This document shows positions 25,898 to 34,243 of a stretch of 64,000 nt of DNA, piece by piece. Where the stretch lies: NCBI RefSeq assembly GCF_001941845.1, contig NZ_CP018870.1, positions 1,116,001 through 1,180,000 of the forward strand, read 5' to 3'. Position numbers and translations under genes: made by a program. The notes beneath the pieces were generated by a model. That model ran no database searches. It saw nothing but the letters and a program-made list of their open reading frames with translations, and was not told the DNA's origin. Position 1 is the stretch's first letter. Every line of letters starts with the position of its first letter. The DNA comes from Streptomyces sp. TN58 (lineage in GTDB: Bacteria; Actinomycetota; Actinomycetes; Streptomycetales; Streptomycetaceae).

Positions 25898-26614
25898 TCA
25901 GAGGTTCTTGAGTGCTTCGCGCACGGACAGCGGGGACAGCACCGCGCGTTCGGCGTCGACGAAGGCTCGCACCGCGTCGGGGTCGGTCTTGGCGTACTCG
26001 CGCAGGGCCCAGCCGATGGCCTTGCGGAGGAAGAAGTCCGGGTGGGCGGCCTGGCGGCGGCAGTAGGCGAAGAGCCGGGCGGTGTCGGTGGCGTCCTTGT
26101 AGCGGAGCTGGTGCAGGAGGGCGGTGCGGGCGAGCCACAGGTCCTCGCCGCCGACCCATTCGTCCATCACCGGGGCGAGGCCGGGGTCCGCGGCCACCAG
26201 CGGGCCGACGGTGTGCGCGGCGAGCAGGTCGACGGTGTCCCACCAGGGGGCGGTGGTGATCAGGTGCCGGACGACGGGCAGGAGCGTGCGGGTGCAGCGG
26301 CCGACGTGGCGGCGGAGGTAGTCCACCGCGAAGTAGTGGTACTCCCGCTCGGGAAGCCGCCAGCAGCGCAGGGCGAGTGCCGCGCAGTCCGCTTCCGACG
26401 GCCGCGGGGTGTTCTCGGTCACCGCCTTCGACAGCTCCCGGCGCAGCGGTGTGGGGATGCCGAGGAAGGGGGCGGCGTGCTTCATGTACGCGGCCATGGC
26501 CTCGGCCCGCCCGGGATCGGCCGCAGGCGCGTACGTCGCGGTCAGCCGCTCCAGCAGGAGGTCCGCGAGGGCGCTGCGGGGAACCCCGGGGGGCCCTTCG
26601 CCGTTCGACAGCAT
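25898..26614 (-). CDS. AlkD-like DNA alkylation repair protein
   Basis: Protein of 238 residues of the HEAT-like AlkC/AlkD fold. Characteristic segments are YMKHAAPFLGIPTPLRREL near residue 45, WWDTVDLLAAHTVG near 125 and FFLRKAIGWALREYAKTDPDAVRAFV near 195, the most conserved stretch of the family. AlkD is a DNA glycosylase that removes bulky or charged alkyl purines without base flipping. It is monocistronic. Confidence 0.9.
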   Translation of the reverse strand: MLSNGEGPPGVPRSALADLLLERLTATYAPAADPGRAEAMAAYMKHAAPFLGIPTPLRRELSKAVTENTPRPSEADCAALALRCWRLPEREYHYFAVDYLRRHVGRCTRTLLPVVRHLITTAPWWDTVDLLAAHTVGPLVAADPGLAPVMDEWVGGEDLWLARTALLHQLRYKDATDTARLFAYCRRQAAHPDFFLRKAIGWALREYAKTDPDAVRAFVDAERAVLSPLSVREALKNL

Positions 26615-26651
26615 GAGGCCCAGATTACGGCGCGATGCCGCCCGGCTCGGC

Positions 26652-26657
26652 TAGTCT
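26652..26657 (+). promoter_or_regulatory. Possible -10 of the TVP38 gene, leaderless
   Basis: TAGTCT lies 6 bases before the ATG at 26664, and no Shine-Dalgarno site is present. No convincing -35 is visible. Confidence 0.3.
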
Positions 26658-26663
26658 CCCGGG

Positions 26664-27404
26664 ATGCCCCTCCTCCTCGCGCCGTGGACCCGGCTGGCGC
26701 TGCTCGTCGTGCTGCTCGCCGCGGCCGGCGTGTGCGTGCTGGTCTACGAACCCCAGCGGATCCTCTCGGAGGGCTGGCCCCCCGGCCTCCCGGTGGGCGC
26801 GGCCGTCCTGGCGTTCGCAGCCGTGTACGGCGTGTGCTCGGCGGCGTTCGTGCCGCGCCCCCTGCTGAACCTGGCCGCGGGAGCCGTCTTCGGCACGCAG
26901 TTCGGCCTCGTCGCGGCGGTCGGCGGCACCGTGCTGGGCGCCGGCATCGCCTTCGGGCTGGGCCGGGTCATGGGGCAGGAGGCTCTGCGCCCGTTCCTGC
27001 GGGGGCGGCTGCTGGAGGCGGCCGACGGCCAGCTCAGCCGGCACGGATTCCGCTCGATGCTCGCGGTACGGCTCTTCCCCGGAGTCCCCTTCGTCGTGGC
27101 CAACTACGGCGCGGCGGTGTCCCGCTGCGGATGGGCGCCCTTCCTGCTGGCGACGGCGCTCGGCGTCATCCCGAACACCACGGCGTACGTGATAGCCGGG
27201 GCCAGCGCCTCCTCCCCCGGCTCCCCCGCCTTCCTCGTCTCGCTGGGCTTCATCGTGGTCTCCGTGGTCGCCGCCGCGGTCGTCGGATGGCGCAAAAGGC
27301 ACCGCCTGGCACCCGGTCGGACCGCCGGACCGGCGTACGAACCGGCGTGCGAACCGGCGTACCGGAGTCCGCCTGTGGTCAGCGGGGCCCCTCACGGGCC
27401 CTAG
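26664..27404 (+). CDS. TVP38/TMEM64 family membrane protein
   Basis: Polytopic membrane protein of 246 residues in the VTT/DedA superfamily. Motifs include VPRPLLNLAAGAVFGTQFGLVAAVGGTVLGAG, then FGLGRVMGQEALRPF and LAVRLFPGVPFVVANYGAAVSR. The last is the re-entrant F-P-x-x-P-F type loop. The superfamily includes lipid scramblases and undecaprenyl-phosphate transporters. The short C-terminal tail has a repeated PAYEPACEPAY stretch. It lies just upstream of uppP on the same strand, which hints at a shared envelope-lipid role. Confidence 0.88.
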   Translation: MPLLLAPWTRLALLVVLLAAAGVCVLVYEPQRILSEGWPPGLPVGAAVLAFAAVYGVCSAAFVPRPLLNLAAGAVFGTQFGLVAAVGGTVLGAGIAFGLGRVMGQEALRPFLRGRLLEAADGQLSRHGFRSMLAVRLFPGVPFVVANYGAAVSRCGWAPFLLATALGVIPNTTAYVIAGASASSPGSPAFLVSLGFIVVSVVAAAVVGWRKRHRLAPGRTAGPAYEPACEPAYRSPPVVSGAPHGP

Positions 27405-27452
27405 CATCGGGAGCGAACTGCCCGACGATCACAAGGACGAGCGCACCCCGAC

Positions 27453-28331
27453 ATGAGCTGGTTCGAATCCCTAATCCTCGGTCTCGTCCAGGGGCTTACG
27501 GAGTTCCTCCCGATCTCCTCCAGCGCCCACCTACGGCTGACCGCGGCATTCGCCGGCTGGCACGACCCAGGAGCGGCCTTCACCGCCATCACGCAGATCG
27601 GCACCGAGGCCGCCGTTCTGATCTACTTCCGCAAGGACATCGCGCGGATCGTCTCCACCTGGTTCCGCTCCCTGTACACCAAGGCCCTGCGCTCCGAACA
27701 GGACGCCAAGATGGGCTGGCTGGTGATCGTCGGCTCGCTCCCGATCGGCATCCTCGGCCTCGTGTTCAAGGACGCGATCGTCGGCCCGGCCCGCGACCTG
27801 CGGCTGACGGCCACCACCCTCATCGTGATGGGCATCGTGCTGGGCGTCGCCGACCGGCTGGCCGCCCGCGACGAGGAGGGCGGCCGGCACCGGGCGGTCC
27901 GGGAGCGCAAGACGCTCCAGCAGCTGGGCGTCAAGGACGGGCTGATCTTCGGCCTCTGCCAGGCGATGGCCCTGATCCCGGGTGTCTCGCGCTCCGGCGC
28001 GACGATCTCCGGCGGCCTGCTGCTGGGCTTCACCCGCGAGGCGGCCGCCCGGTACTCCTTCCTCCTGGCCATCCCGGCCGTGCTGGCCTCGGGCGCTTTC
28101 GAGATCAAGGACGTGATCGAGGAGCCGGGCCACATCTCCTGGGGCCCGACGGTCTTCGCGACGCTCATCGCCTTCTTCGTCGGCTACGCCGTGATCGCGT
28201 GGTTCATGAAGTTCATCACCACGAAGTCCTTCATGCCGTTCGTGGTCTACCGCGTCGTGCTGGGCGTCGTGCTGTTCGTGCTGATCGGTACGGACGTGCT
28301 GAGCCCGCACGCCGGTGAGTCCGGCGGCTGA
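27453..28331 (+). CDS. uppP: Undecaprenyl-diphosphatase
   Basis: Integral membrane enzyme of 292 residues that removes a phosphate from undecaprenyl pyrophosphate to recycle the lipid carrier for cell-wall synthesis; it also confers bacitracin resistance. The two family motifs are present: QGLTEFLPISSSAH (13-26, with catalytic Glu) and PGVSRSGATISGG (about 175-188, catalytic Ser/Arg). Eight helices are predicted. The 3' end matters for context: its last 48 coding bases are repeated, with five changes, at 31726-31773. The present 3' end may therefore have been supplied by an inserted element. Confidence 0.96.
   Translation: MSWFESLILGLVQGLTEFLPISSSAHLRLTAAFAGWHDPGAAFTAITQIGTEAAVLIYFRKDIARIVSTWFRSLYTKALRSEQDAKMGWLVIVGSLPIGILGLVFKDAIVGPARDLRLTATTLIVMGIVLGVADRLAARDEEGGRHRAVRERKTLQQLGVKDGLIFGLCQAMALIPGVSRSGATISGGLLLGFTREAAARYSFLLAIPAVLASGAFEIKDVIEEPGHISWGPTVFATLIAFFVGYAVIAWFMKFITTKSFMPFVVYRVVLGVVLFVLIGTDVLSPHAGESGG
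28277..28324 (+). repeat. Left copy of the uppP 3'-end repeat (putative attachment site)
   Basis: 48 bases within the end of uppP. The first 18 (CGTGCTGATCGGTACGGA) are identical to the right copy at 31726; 43 of 48 match overall. Confidence 0.65.
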
Positions 28332-28396
28332 ACCAGGGCCGCACAGGTGGCCCCATCGAGCATTTCCCAGCGCCTGATGGCGGCACCACGCCATGC

Positions 28397-29130
28397 TCAT
28401 CTCCCACTTGTCTTCCACTCCTCCCCCACCGGGGAGCCGGGATACGCCCCACTGGGACGTGTGCGTCCGCAAGGTAGGGGATGACGCGGAAGGGCCCGCA
28501 CTGCCGTGCGCCCTTCCGTACAGGGGGTGGAGCGGGTCAGCTGGGGTTTCGTGTCCGGCCTGTGCCGGACCTTCGCCACGAGGAAGCGCAGCCGCTCATC
28601 CACCGTGTCCCAGGCATCGCCGGTGAGGTCGTCCACTGCGGCGGCGGCCGTGAGGATGAGCAGGCCGAGGCACGCCTTCGCGTCCTCCCACGTGTGCGTG
28701 ATCTCGACCGCCTCACCGCTCGGGCCGGTGCCCGGCGCGCCGTACACGGCGGTGGCGGTGGCGCCCATGTCGCCGCTGATCGCAAGGACCTGGAGGAGCC
28801 GGATGTCCCCGGCCGCCGTGATCTCCTCCTCCACGCGGGCCTGGAGCTGCTGCTCCACCACGGTCGCGCCATCCCCGCTCACGCTGGCCCGGGCGACCAT
28901 GGCCGTCACGATGACGTCCGCGAGCTCCTTCGCCACGTCCCCCAGTCGTGGGACGCACCTTTGCGCGGGTTTGCGCCGAGCGCCCCGTGAAGGGCCTCCG
29001 CGACCTCCCCCGGTGCCTCAGAAATCTTGAGCACATGCAGGGGCCGCGCGTCCTCCACCGACGTCGGGGCCGCGTCCGCGTCGAACCACTTCCGCAGCCG
29101 CGTCACGTAGTCCCAGGTGTCAACCTTCAC
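28397..29130 (-). pseudogene. MazG-like pyrophosphohydrolase-related gene, frameshifted
   Basis: The GTG at 29130 follows GAGGAGG and opens a MazG-like reading frame: WDYVTRLRKWFDADA, then LKISEAPGEVAEALHGALGANPRKG (the E-x-x-E metal-binding helix). At a run of five G (28939-28943 on the opposite strand) the frame is lost. One more G would continue it exactly as DWGDVAKELADVIVTAMVA, which holds the second acidic motif of the family. The downstream half stays open to 28397. Such proteins hydrolyse nucleoside triphosphates or similar. The gene is either truly broken or carries a sequencing error. A hairpin CGGAAGGGC/GCCCTTCCG at 28487-28518 lies in the tail. Confidence 0.65.
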
Positions 29131-29162
29131 GCCGTCCTCCTCGGGTGGACTCTGCAACAGGG

Positions 29163-29845
29163 TCAGAACAGCGCCGGCGCCGTGAGCTCCGCGGCGGCCG
29201 GATCGGTCACGTCCAGCGGCGCCCCGGCGGTGAGCGCCAGGGCGACCGTGAGGGCGGAGTGGTCCCTGAGCCGGCCGTCGTCGGTCCGCGGCTACGTACC
29301 GACAGTCTGCCAAGCACCCGCGAGGGGCCGGAGACGTGGGCGAGGGCGGCGAGGACGTCGTGCGCGAGGTGGTGCTGGACCTCGGTGACCTGCCGGGGCC
29401 GGTGGTGGCCGAACAGGGCGGGAGCGAGGAGGTCGGTGATCAGCTCGGCGTCCGTGCAGGTGGTCTGCTCTTGCCAGTGGTGGGCGACGGTGACCTCCAC
29501 CCGGGACAGGTGCAGGAGGTAGAGGGCGCAGGCAGCGGTGGCCGAGCCGGCGTCGGCGGCGTTCGGGAACCAGAACTGGGCGTCCTCCATGCAGATGCAG
29601 CCGGACAGGCGCAGGGCTCGCGAACTGTGAGGCTGAGGGCCGGCTGTGGCGCAAGGCATCCGCGTCCGCGGCGATCGGGGTGAACTCCGAGCTGTCGACC
29701 AGGTCCCGAGCGAGCGGTCGAGGGCGCGGGCGGTGCGCACGTGGCAGGTCGCGTCCAGTGCCAGCTGACGCTCCGCACGGCTCGGTAGAGCCCGGGAACC
29801 AGCCGCGGCACCGCCGTACGCCAGGCCACCACTTGCGGCCCCTAT
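29163..29845 (-). pseudogene. Unrecognised degenerate gene, several frameshifts
   Basis: A coding remnant just upstream of the MazG-like gene, on the same strand. Good protein-like stretches occur in alternating frames: VVAWRTAVPRLVPGLYRA, then ERQLALDATCHVRTARALD, then MEDAQFWFPNAADAGSATAA with HHLAHDVLAALAHVSG, and finally TDDGRLRDHSALTVALALTA up to the stop at 29163. At least one base seems lost near 29285-29297. The stop is 32 bases before the MazG-like start, so they were probably one operon. The family was not recognised. Confidence 0.45.
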
Positions 29846-30138
29846 TCCCTGTGAGGAAAGGACGGGGCTACGACTGCGACCTCGACGACATCGCGAGCCT
29901 GGTGTCGGCCGACCTCGACCCGACGCTCATGCTGACGTGCACCACTCCGCCGAAGCAGCTCGTCCATAGAGCACGTCGTCCGGATCCACACCGAGATGAA
30001 CACCGGCCTCCGGCTCGTCTGGCTCACACGGGCCGAGTGAGAGGTCCGGTCGCTCGACTATGCTGACACCAGCGTTGCGCCCGTGTCCGCGATCCGGGAT
30101 GAGGGCCCCTGATTTCTTCGAGGCGCCTGGAGGAAGCC
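29846..30138. other. Gap without a supported gene, possible relic
   Basis: About 290 bases between the degenerate genes and the Uma2 gene. On the plus strand a short stretch (GYDCDLDDIASLVSADLDPTL, then IEHVVRIHTEMNTGLRLVW in another frame) looks like the broken end of a gene, not recognised. The Uma2 ribosome site GGAGGA lies at the right edge. Confidence 0.3.
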
Positions 30139-30711
30139 GTGACCGCCGAACTCCCCGACTGGATGATCCCGCCCAGGATCAGCGGCTGGGAAGCCGATGA
30201 CCTCGACGGCCTCGCCCAGGCACCGCGGCACACCGAACTCATCGACGGAGCCCTGATCTTCATGATGTCGCCGCAGCGGTCCTGGCACGCCCGGCTGGTG
30301 GAGAACCTGACCTTCGCCCTGCGCCAGGCCGCCCCCGTCGGATTCGACGCCGAGCGTGAGATGACCGTCCGGCTCGACAAGAAGAGCCGCCCCGAGCCCG
30401 ACATCCTGATCACGACCGCCCCGTACGACCCCGACCGGACTTGGTACGCGCCCGAGGACGTCGCCCTGGTCATCGAGGTCGTCTCGGAGGAGTCGGCGGA
30501 CCGCGACCGCTCCCTGAAGCCCTTCAAGTACGCACAGGCCAGGATCCCCCACTTCTGGCGCGTCGAGGACGAGGCCGGCGCCCCCACCGTCCACACCTAC
30601 GAACTCGACGTCATGACCAGCAGCTACGTGGCCACCGGCATCCACCGCAACCGGTTGAAGGTCTCCGTCCCCATCCCCCTCGACATCGACCTCGACAGCC
30701 TCGTGCCCTGA
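30139..30711 (+). CDS. Uma2/DUF820 family endonuclease-like protein
   Basis: Protein of 190 residues with a PD-(D/E)xK nuclease fold. The key pattern is RHTELIDGALIFMMSP, then the catalytic Asp in RPEPDILI and the E-V-x-S of VALVIEVVSEES, followed by DRDRSLKPFKYAQARIPHFWRV. The GTG at 30139 follows GGAGGA. Uma2 proteins are very abundant in Streptomyces and cyanobacteria, yet their role is unknown. This is the only clearly intact enzyme gene in the segment between the two uppP repeats. Confidence 0.88.
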   Translation: MTAELPDWMIPPRISGWEADDLDGLAQAPRHTELIDGALIFMMSPQRSWHARLVENLTFALRQAAPVGFDAEREMTVRLDKKSRPEPDILITTAPYDPDRTWYAPEDVALVIEVVSEESADRDRSLKPFKYAQARIPHFWRVEDEAGAPTVHTYELDVMTSSYVATGIHRNRLKVSVPIPLDIDLDSLVP

Positions 30712-30948
30712 CTCTCTGCCGGACGCCGGGCCACGGCTTCGCGAGATGGAGGAGTGAGCCGCCTCACGCCCACCGAGGGCGAGGGTGAACGGTTCACGCA
30801 GCTCGTACCGGCCGGTGACGTCCCCGAGCAGGTGTCGGCGGTCGGGTCGGCGGGCGGCGGGGGTGAAGTCGACGCGGTCGAGGCGGGTCCAGACGATGTC
30901 GGCGCTACGGGGTTCTGTGCTGCTTCGCCGGCCAAAGGGACGTCGACG
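30712..30948. other. Gap with possible coding relic
   Basis: On the minus strand one frame reads SADIVWTRLDRVDFTPAA and then HLLGDVTGRYELREPFTLAL, which looks like natural protein, but no start, stop or family can be given. No other element is seen. Confidence 0.25.
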
Positions 30949-31398
30949 CTACTTCGCGCACTTGGTCTTGAAGCCGTCCAACAGAGCCTTGCCGGCATCG
31001 GAGTTGTCACGCACGTACGCGCTACCGCTGATGCTGATCGAGGTGTTGCTGGTCGAGATCGGCTCGCTGCCGGTCCGCCTGTTGCGGGTGTCGTCTCCGG
31101 CGACCGTCCATATGATCTGGGACTGATCCTTGTTGAACTCGCCGGTGCTGGTCACGCCCGGCTTCTCGTAGACACCATCGCAGCCGTACTCATGATGCGA
31201 GACGCTGTTGCCCTTGACGACCAGCTGGCCGAGTTTGGACGTGCCGTTGACGTCCTTGACGTAGTAGGTACCGTCGAGCTTGCCGGCGCTGTCGCTGCTT
31301 CCGCTGCAGGCGGTGAGTATGAGTGAGCCCGCGGCCAGGGCCGCGATGGACACGGTCATCCTGGCCCGCGTCCTACGTGCAGTGCTGGTGATCCTCAT
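30949..31398 (-). CDS. Small lipoprotein
   Basis: Protein of 149 residues. A basic N-terminus and hydrophobic segment end in the lipobox LILTACSGSS, so the mature protein would be lipid-anchored at the Cys near residue 31. The mature part is polar, with several Gly/Ser/Thr strands and three further Cys (YGCDGVY near the middle, TKCAK at the end) that could form a disulfide. The 5' flank around 31440 is distinctly less GC-rich, so the gene may be acquired. No function is recognised. Confidence 0.8.
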   Translation of the reverse strand: MRITSTARRTRARMTVSIAALAAGSLILTACSGSSDSAGKLDGTYYVKDVNGTSKLGQLVVKGNSVSHHEYGCDGVYEKPGVTSTGEFNKDQSQIIWTVAGDDTRNRRTGSEPISTSNTSISISGSAYVRDNSDAGKALLDGFKTKCAK

Positions 31399-31725
31399 GG
31401 CGTTTCCCTTCGTTCGTTATGGAAGTCGGTTCGAGACAGAAGGCCAGTCAAAATAACCTACGCATAGGCGACTTTGGCGGACCGGGACCGTCTGTCAGGT
31501 GCCTTATCGGAGGCTGTCGAGCCGATGCTCACTCAGCGCTGGCGCGAACTCGGCCTGATTGAGCGCGTTTTCGCCGTCCTGGATGCGCCACTGCAGACGC
31601 TGCACGGGCGGGGCGTCTGGGCTGTTCCTCGTGGTGTGCCGACCTGACCCTGAGGCGGCCGGCCCGCTCATCGACAGCGATGTGCGACAGCAGCACCGCG
31701 GGGGTCGTGTCGAGCACAAGGGCAT

Positions 31726-31773
31726 CGTGCTGATCGGTACGGATGTGCTGAGCTCGCACGCGGGCGATTCCGG
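31726..31773 (+). repeat. Right copy of the uppP 3'-end repeat
   Basis: Matches 28277-28324 at 43 of 48 positions, still in a frame reading VLIGTDVLSSHAGDSG beside VLIGTDVLSPHAGESG in uppP. Four of the five changes fall at third codon positions. It lies 38 bases before a strong terminator, where the original end of uppP would be expected. Confidence 0.7.
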
Positions 31774-31810
31774 TTCCTGGCGAGACCCCGTTCCACCACT
31801 TCGCGTGAAT

Positions 31811-31846
31811 CGGAGGCCGTCCGGGAACGTTCCCGGACGGCCTCCG
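31811..31846 (+). terminator. Perfect palindromic terminator
   Basis: An uninterrupted 18-bp inverted repeat centred on GGGAAC/GTTCCC (31811-31846). It lies just past the right uppP repeat and probably ended the original uppP transcript. Confidence 0.75.
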
Positions 31847-31894
31847 CGTCGTTCTTCACGAAGAGGCTGAAAGGCGAGAAACAGGGGGTGTCCC

Positions 31895-32071
31895 ATGGGT
31901 CGAGTGGTGTTGGAGCGTTTTCCGGCCGGAAGTCCGCGGGGGAGCTGGCCCGCCGAGGAGTACGCGGCGCAGCGGATGCGCGAGGGCGTGCCGGCCGAGG
32001 TGGTCATGGATCTGGCGAGCGACGCGTTCCTCGTCGTGGTCAGGCAGCGGGAGGCGCGTTCCGGTCACTGA
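31895..32071 (+). CDS. Small conserved-looking protein, 58 residues
   Basis: ATG at 31895 with AGGGGGTG at the right distance and stop at 32069-32071. The product starts MGRVVLERFPAGSPRGSWP and continues EEYAAQRMREGVPAEVVMDL before a hydrophobic AFLVVV stretch. It has strong Streptomyces codon bias and I believe similar short proteins occur in other streptomycetes, but no domain name or function can be given. It is probably the gene that originally followed uppP. Confidence 0.7.
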   Translation: MGRVVLERFPAGSPRGSWPAEEYAAQRMREGVPAEVVMDLASDAFLVVVRQREARSGH

Positions 32072-32141
32072 CGGGCCGCGCGGGCGATCCCGTCGCCGCA
32101 CACCCCTTGGCCTCGGGGCCGCCCAGCCCCACACTGACCCG

Positions 32142-32609
32142 ATGACTCAGCGTGTGGATCTCGCGACGGTGATGGACCGGCTGGCGATCGACGACGTGGT
32201 CACGGGCTACGCGGTGGCCGTGGACGACGGCGACTGGGCCGCCTATCGGGCCCTTTTCGCCGCCGGCGGGCGGGCCGACTACAGCTCGGCCGGCGGCATC
32301 GAGGGTCCGGCGGAGCAGGTGGCGGACTGGCTCTCCGAGACCATGAGGCTCTTCCCCGTGCGCCAGCACCTGATCGTCAACCGGCTGATCCGGCTGGAGG
32401 ACGCCGGCGGCTCGCCCGGTGACAGCGCCGAGGTCCGCGCCGACTTCCTCAATCCGATGCGGCTGGCGGGGCCGGAGGCCGGCGACGCGGCCGGCTCCCC
32501 CGACTTCGTCGCCGCCGGGCGCTACACCTTCGCCCTGGCCCGCACCCGGGACGGCTGGCGGCTCACCCGGGTGACCGTGCACGAGAAGTGGCGGCACACG
32601 GCCTTCTGA
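32142..32609 (+). CDS. SnoaL-like (NTF2-fold) protein
   Basis: Protein of 155 residues with the SnoaL_4-type NTF2 fold. AIDDVVTGYAVAVDDGDWAAYRALFAAGG is the typical first helix and strand, and the protein ends with DGWRLTRVTVHEKWRH. The family includes polyketide cyclases and ring-hydroxylating dioxygenase beta-like proteins. The catalytic role here is not known. It lies 69 bases before lnt on the same strand. Confidence 0.82.
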   Translation: MTQRVDLATVMDRLAIDDVVTGYAVAVDDGDWAAYRALFAAGGRADYSSAGGIEGPAEQVADWLSETMRLFPVRQHLIVNRLIRLEDAGGSPGDSAEVRADFLNPMRLAGPEAGDAAGSPDFVAAGRYTFALARTRDGWRLTRVTVHEKWRHTAF

Positions 32610-32677
32610 CCCGCTCCACCCGCCCTGCCGGAGAGGCGGCACCGCCCGGCACTGCCCACACTGGAAGCGGAGGCGCC

Positions 32678-34243
32678 ATGGTCCCGATGCAGAGCGGGTG
32701 GTCGCGCCGGTGGCGGGCGCCCGCGGCGCTCGCGGCCGGCGCCCTGCCCGCGCTCGCCTTCCCCGCCCCGGCCCTGTGGTGGTTCGCCTACGCCGCCCTG
32801 GTGCCGTGGATGCTGCTGCTGAGGTCGGCCCCGACGGGTCGGCGGGCGGCCCTGGAGGGCTGGCTCGGCGGCGCCGGCTACATCCTGGCCGTGCACCACT
32901 GGCTGCTGCCGAGCCTGCACGTGTTCCTGCTCCCGGTGGCGGCGCTGGTGGGCCTGCTGTGGATCCCCTGGGCGCTGCTGGTGCGCGCCCTGCTCGGCGG
33001 GCGCCCCTCCGCGGGCCGGTCCGCCTGCGCCCTGGTCGTCGTACCGGCGGGGTGGCTGCTGTCGGAGGTGGTCCGGTCCTGGCAGGGTCTGGGCGGGCCG
33101 TGGGGCCTGCTGGGCGCCAGCCAGTGGCAGGTGCCGCTGGCGCTGCGGCTGGCCTCGGTGGGCGGGGTGTGGCTGGTCAGCCTGCTGGTGGTGGCGGTCA
33201 ACTGCGCCCTGGTGCTGCTGATCGCCGTGCCGCGGGCGCGGGTCCCGGCTGTGGCCGGGCTCACGGGCTGCGCGCTGCTGACGGGCGTGGTGTGGGTGTG
33301 GGCGGCCCGGCCCGCGGAGTCGGGCGGGCTGCGCGTGGCCGTCGTACAGCCGGGGCTGGTGCCGGACGGACCGGACAGCGCGGAGCGGCGGTTCGCGGCC
33401 GGGGAGCGGCTCACGCGGCCGCTGGCGGGGCAGGACGTGGACCTCGTGGTGTGGGGCGAGAGCAGTGTCGGCGAGGACCTGTCGGCCCGTCCGGACCTGG
33501 CGCGGCGGCTGGCCGCGCTGTCGGCGGAGGTCGGGGCGCCACTGCTGGTGAACGTGGACGCGCGCCGCGCGGACCGCCCGGGCATATACAAGAGCGCCGT
33601 CCTGGTCGGTCCCGCCGGCCCCACGGGTGACCGGTACGACAAGATGCGGCTGGTGCCGTTCGGTGAGTACGTACCGGCCCGGACGCTGCTCGGATGGGCC
33701 ACCTCGGTCGGGAGAGCGGCCGGCGAGGACCGTATGCGCGGGGACACGCCGGTCGTCATGGACCTGCCCGGGCGGCCCGGCGGGCACGCCGGTGTCCGGG
33801 TGGGCCCGCTGGTCTGCTTCGAGTCGGCCTTCCCCGACATGAGCAGGCGCCTCACCCTCGACGGGGCCTCGGTGCTCGTCGCCCAGTCGGCGACCTCCAC
33901 CTTCCAGGACAGCTGGGCCCCGGCCCAGCACGCGTCCCTGGCGGCTCTGCGGGCAGCGGAGAACGGCCGTCCGATGGTGCACGCCACCCTCACCGGGGTC
34001 AGCGTGGTGCACGGCCCGTCGGGTGAGCGGATCGGCCCCGCGCTGGCCACGTCGGCGCGGACCGCGCAGGTGTACGAGGTGCCGCTGGCGCGGGGCTCGA
34101 CCGTCTTCGTGCGTTTCGGTGCCTGGCCGGTGACCGCGGCCCTCGCCGTACTGGCCGCCTGGTGTGCGGTGGTGGGGGTGCGGTCGTTCAGGAGGCCTGC
34201 TCCAGAGCCGAGTTCACCACCGTCTCGCACAGCTCGTGGGTGA
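32678..34243 (+). CDS. lnt: Apolipoprotein N-acyltransferase
   Basis: Membrane enzyme of 521 residues that N-acylates the terminal Cys of lipoproteins. The ATG at 32678 follows GGAGG. Seven or eight hydrophobic helices precede a nitrilase-like periplasmic domain with the catalytic triad: Glu in WGESS (about 260), Lys in YDKMRLVPFGEYVPAR (about 320) and Cys in LVCFESAFPD (about 379). A final helix anchors the C-terminus. Streptomyces often carry two Lnt-like proteins; this may be either. The last 56 bases overlap the 3' end of the convergent Gfo/Idh gene. Confidence 0.93.
   Translation: MVPMQSGWSRRWRAPAALAAGALPALAFPAPALWWFAYAALVPWMLLLRSAPTGRRAALEGWLGGAGYILAVHHWLLPSLHVFLLPVAALVGLLWIPWALLVRALLGGRPSAGRSACALVVVPAGWLLSEVVRSWQGLGGPWGLLGASQWQVPLALRLASVGGVWLVSLLVVAVNCALVLLIAVPRARVPAVAGLTGCALLTGVVWVWAARPAESGGLRVAVVQPGLVPDGPDSAERRFAAGERLTRPLAGQDVDLVVWGESSVGEDLSARPDLARRLAALSAEVGAPLLVNVDARRADRPGIYKSAVLVGPAGPTGDRYDKMRLVPFGEYVPARTLLGWATSVGRAAGEDRMRGDTPVVMDLPGRPGGHAGVRVGPLVCFESAFPDMSRRLTLDGASVLVAQSATSTFQDSWAPAQHASLAALRAAENGRPMVHATLTGVSVVHGPSGERIGPALATSARTAQVYEVPLARGSTVFVRFGAWPVTAALAVLAAWCAVVGVRSFRRPAPEPSSPPSRTARG

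Larger units (their letters stand above)
31399..31894. other. Gap holding the right uppP repeat and a terminator
   Basis: No intact gene is supported here. It contains the right copy of the uppP 3'-end repeat (31726-31773), the strong hairpin at 31811-31846 and the ribosome site of the next small gene. A short stretch at 31520-31650 may be a relic. Confidence 0.5.

Noticed and set aside
25657..25911. 84-codon Cys-rich plus-strand frame upstream of the EF-Tu gene
   Set aside because: No ribosome site, and the Cys pattern arises from the TGCGG repeats in the DNA.
31504..32007. Minus-strand open frame of 167 codons
   Set aside because: Runs through the terminator and antisense to the 58-aa gene; biased composition and no motif.
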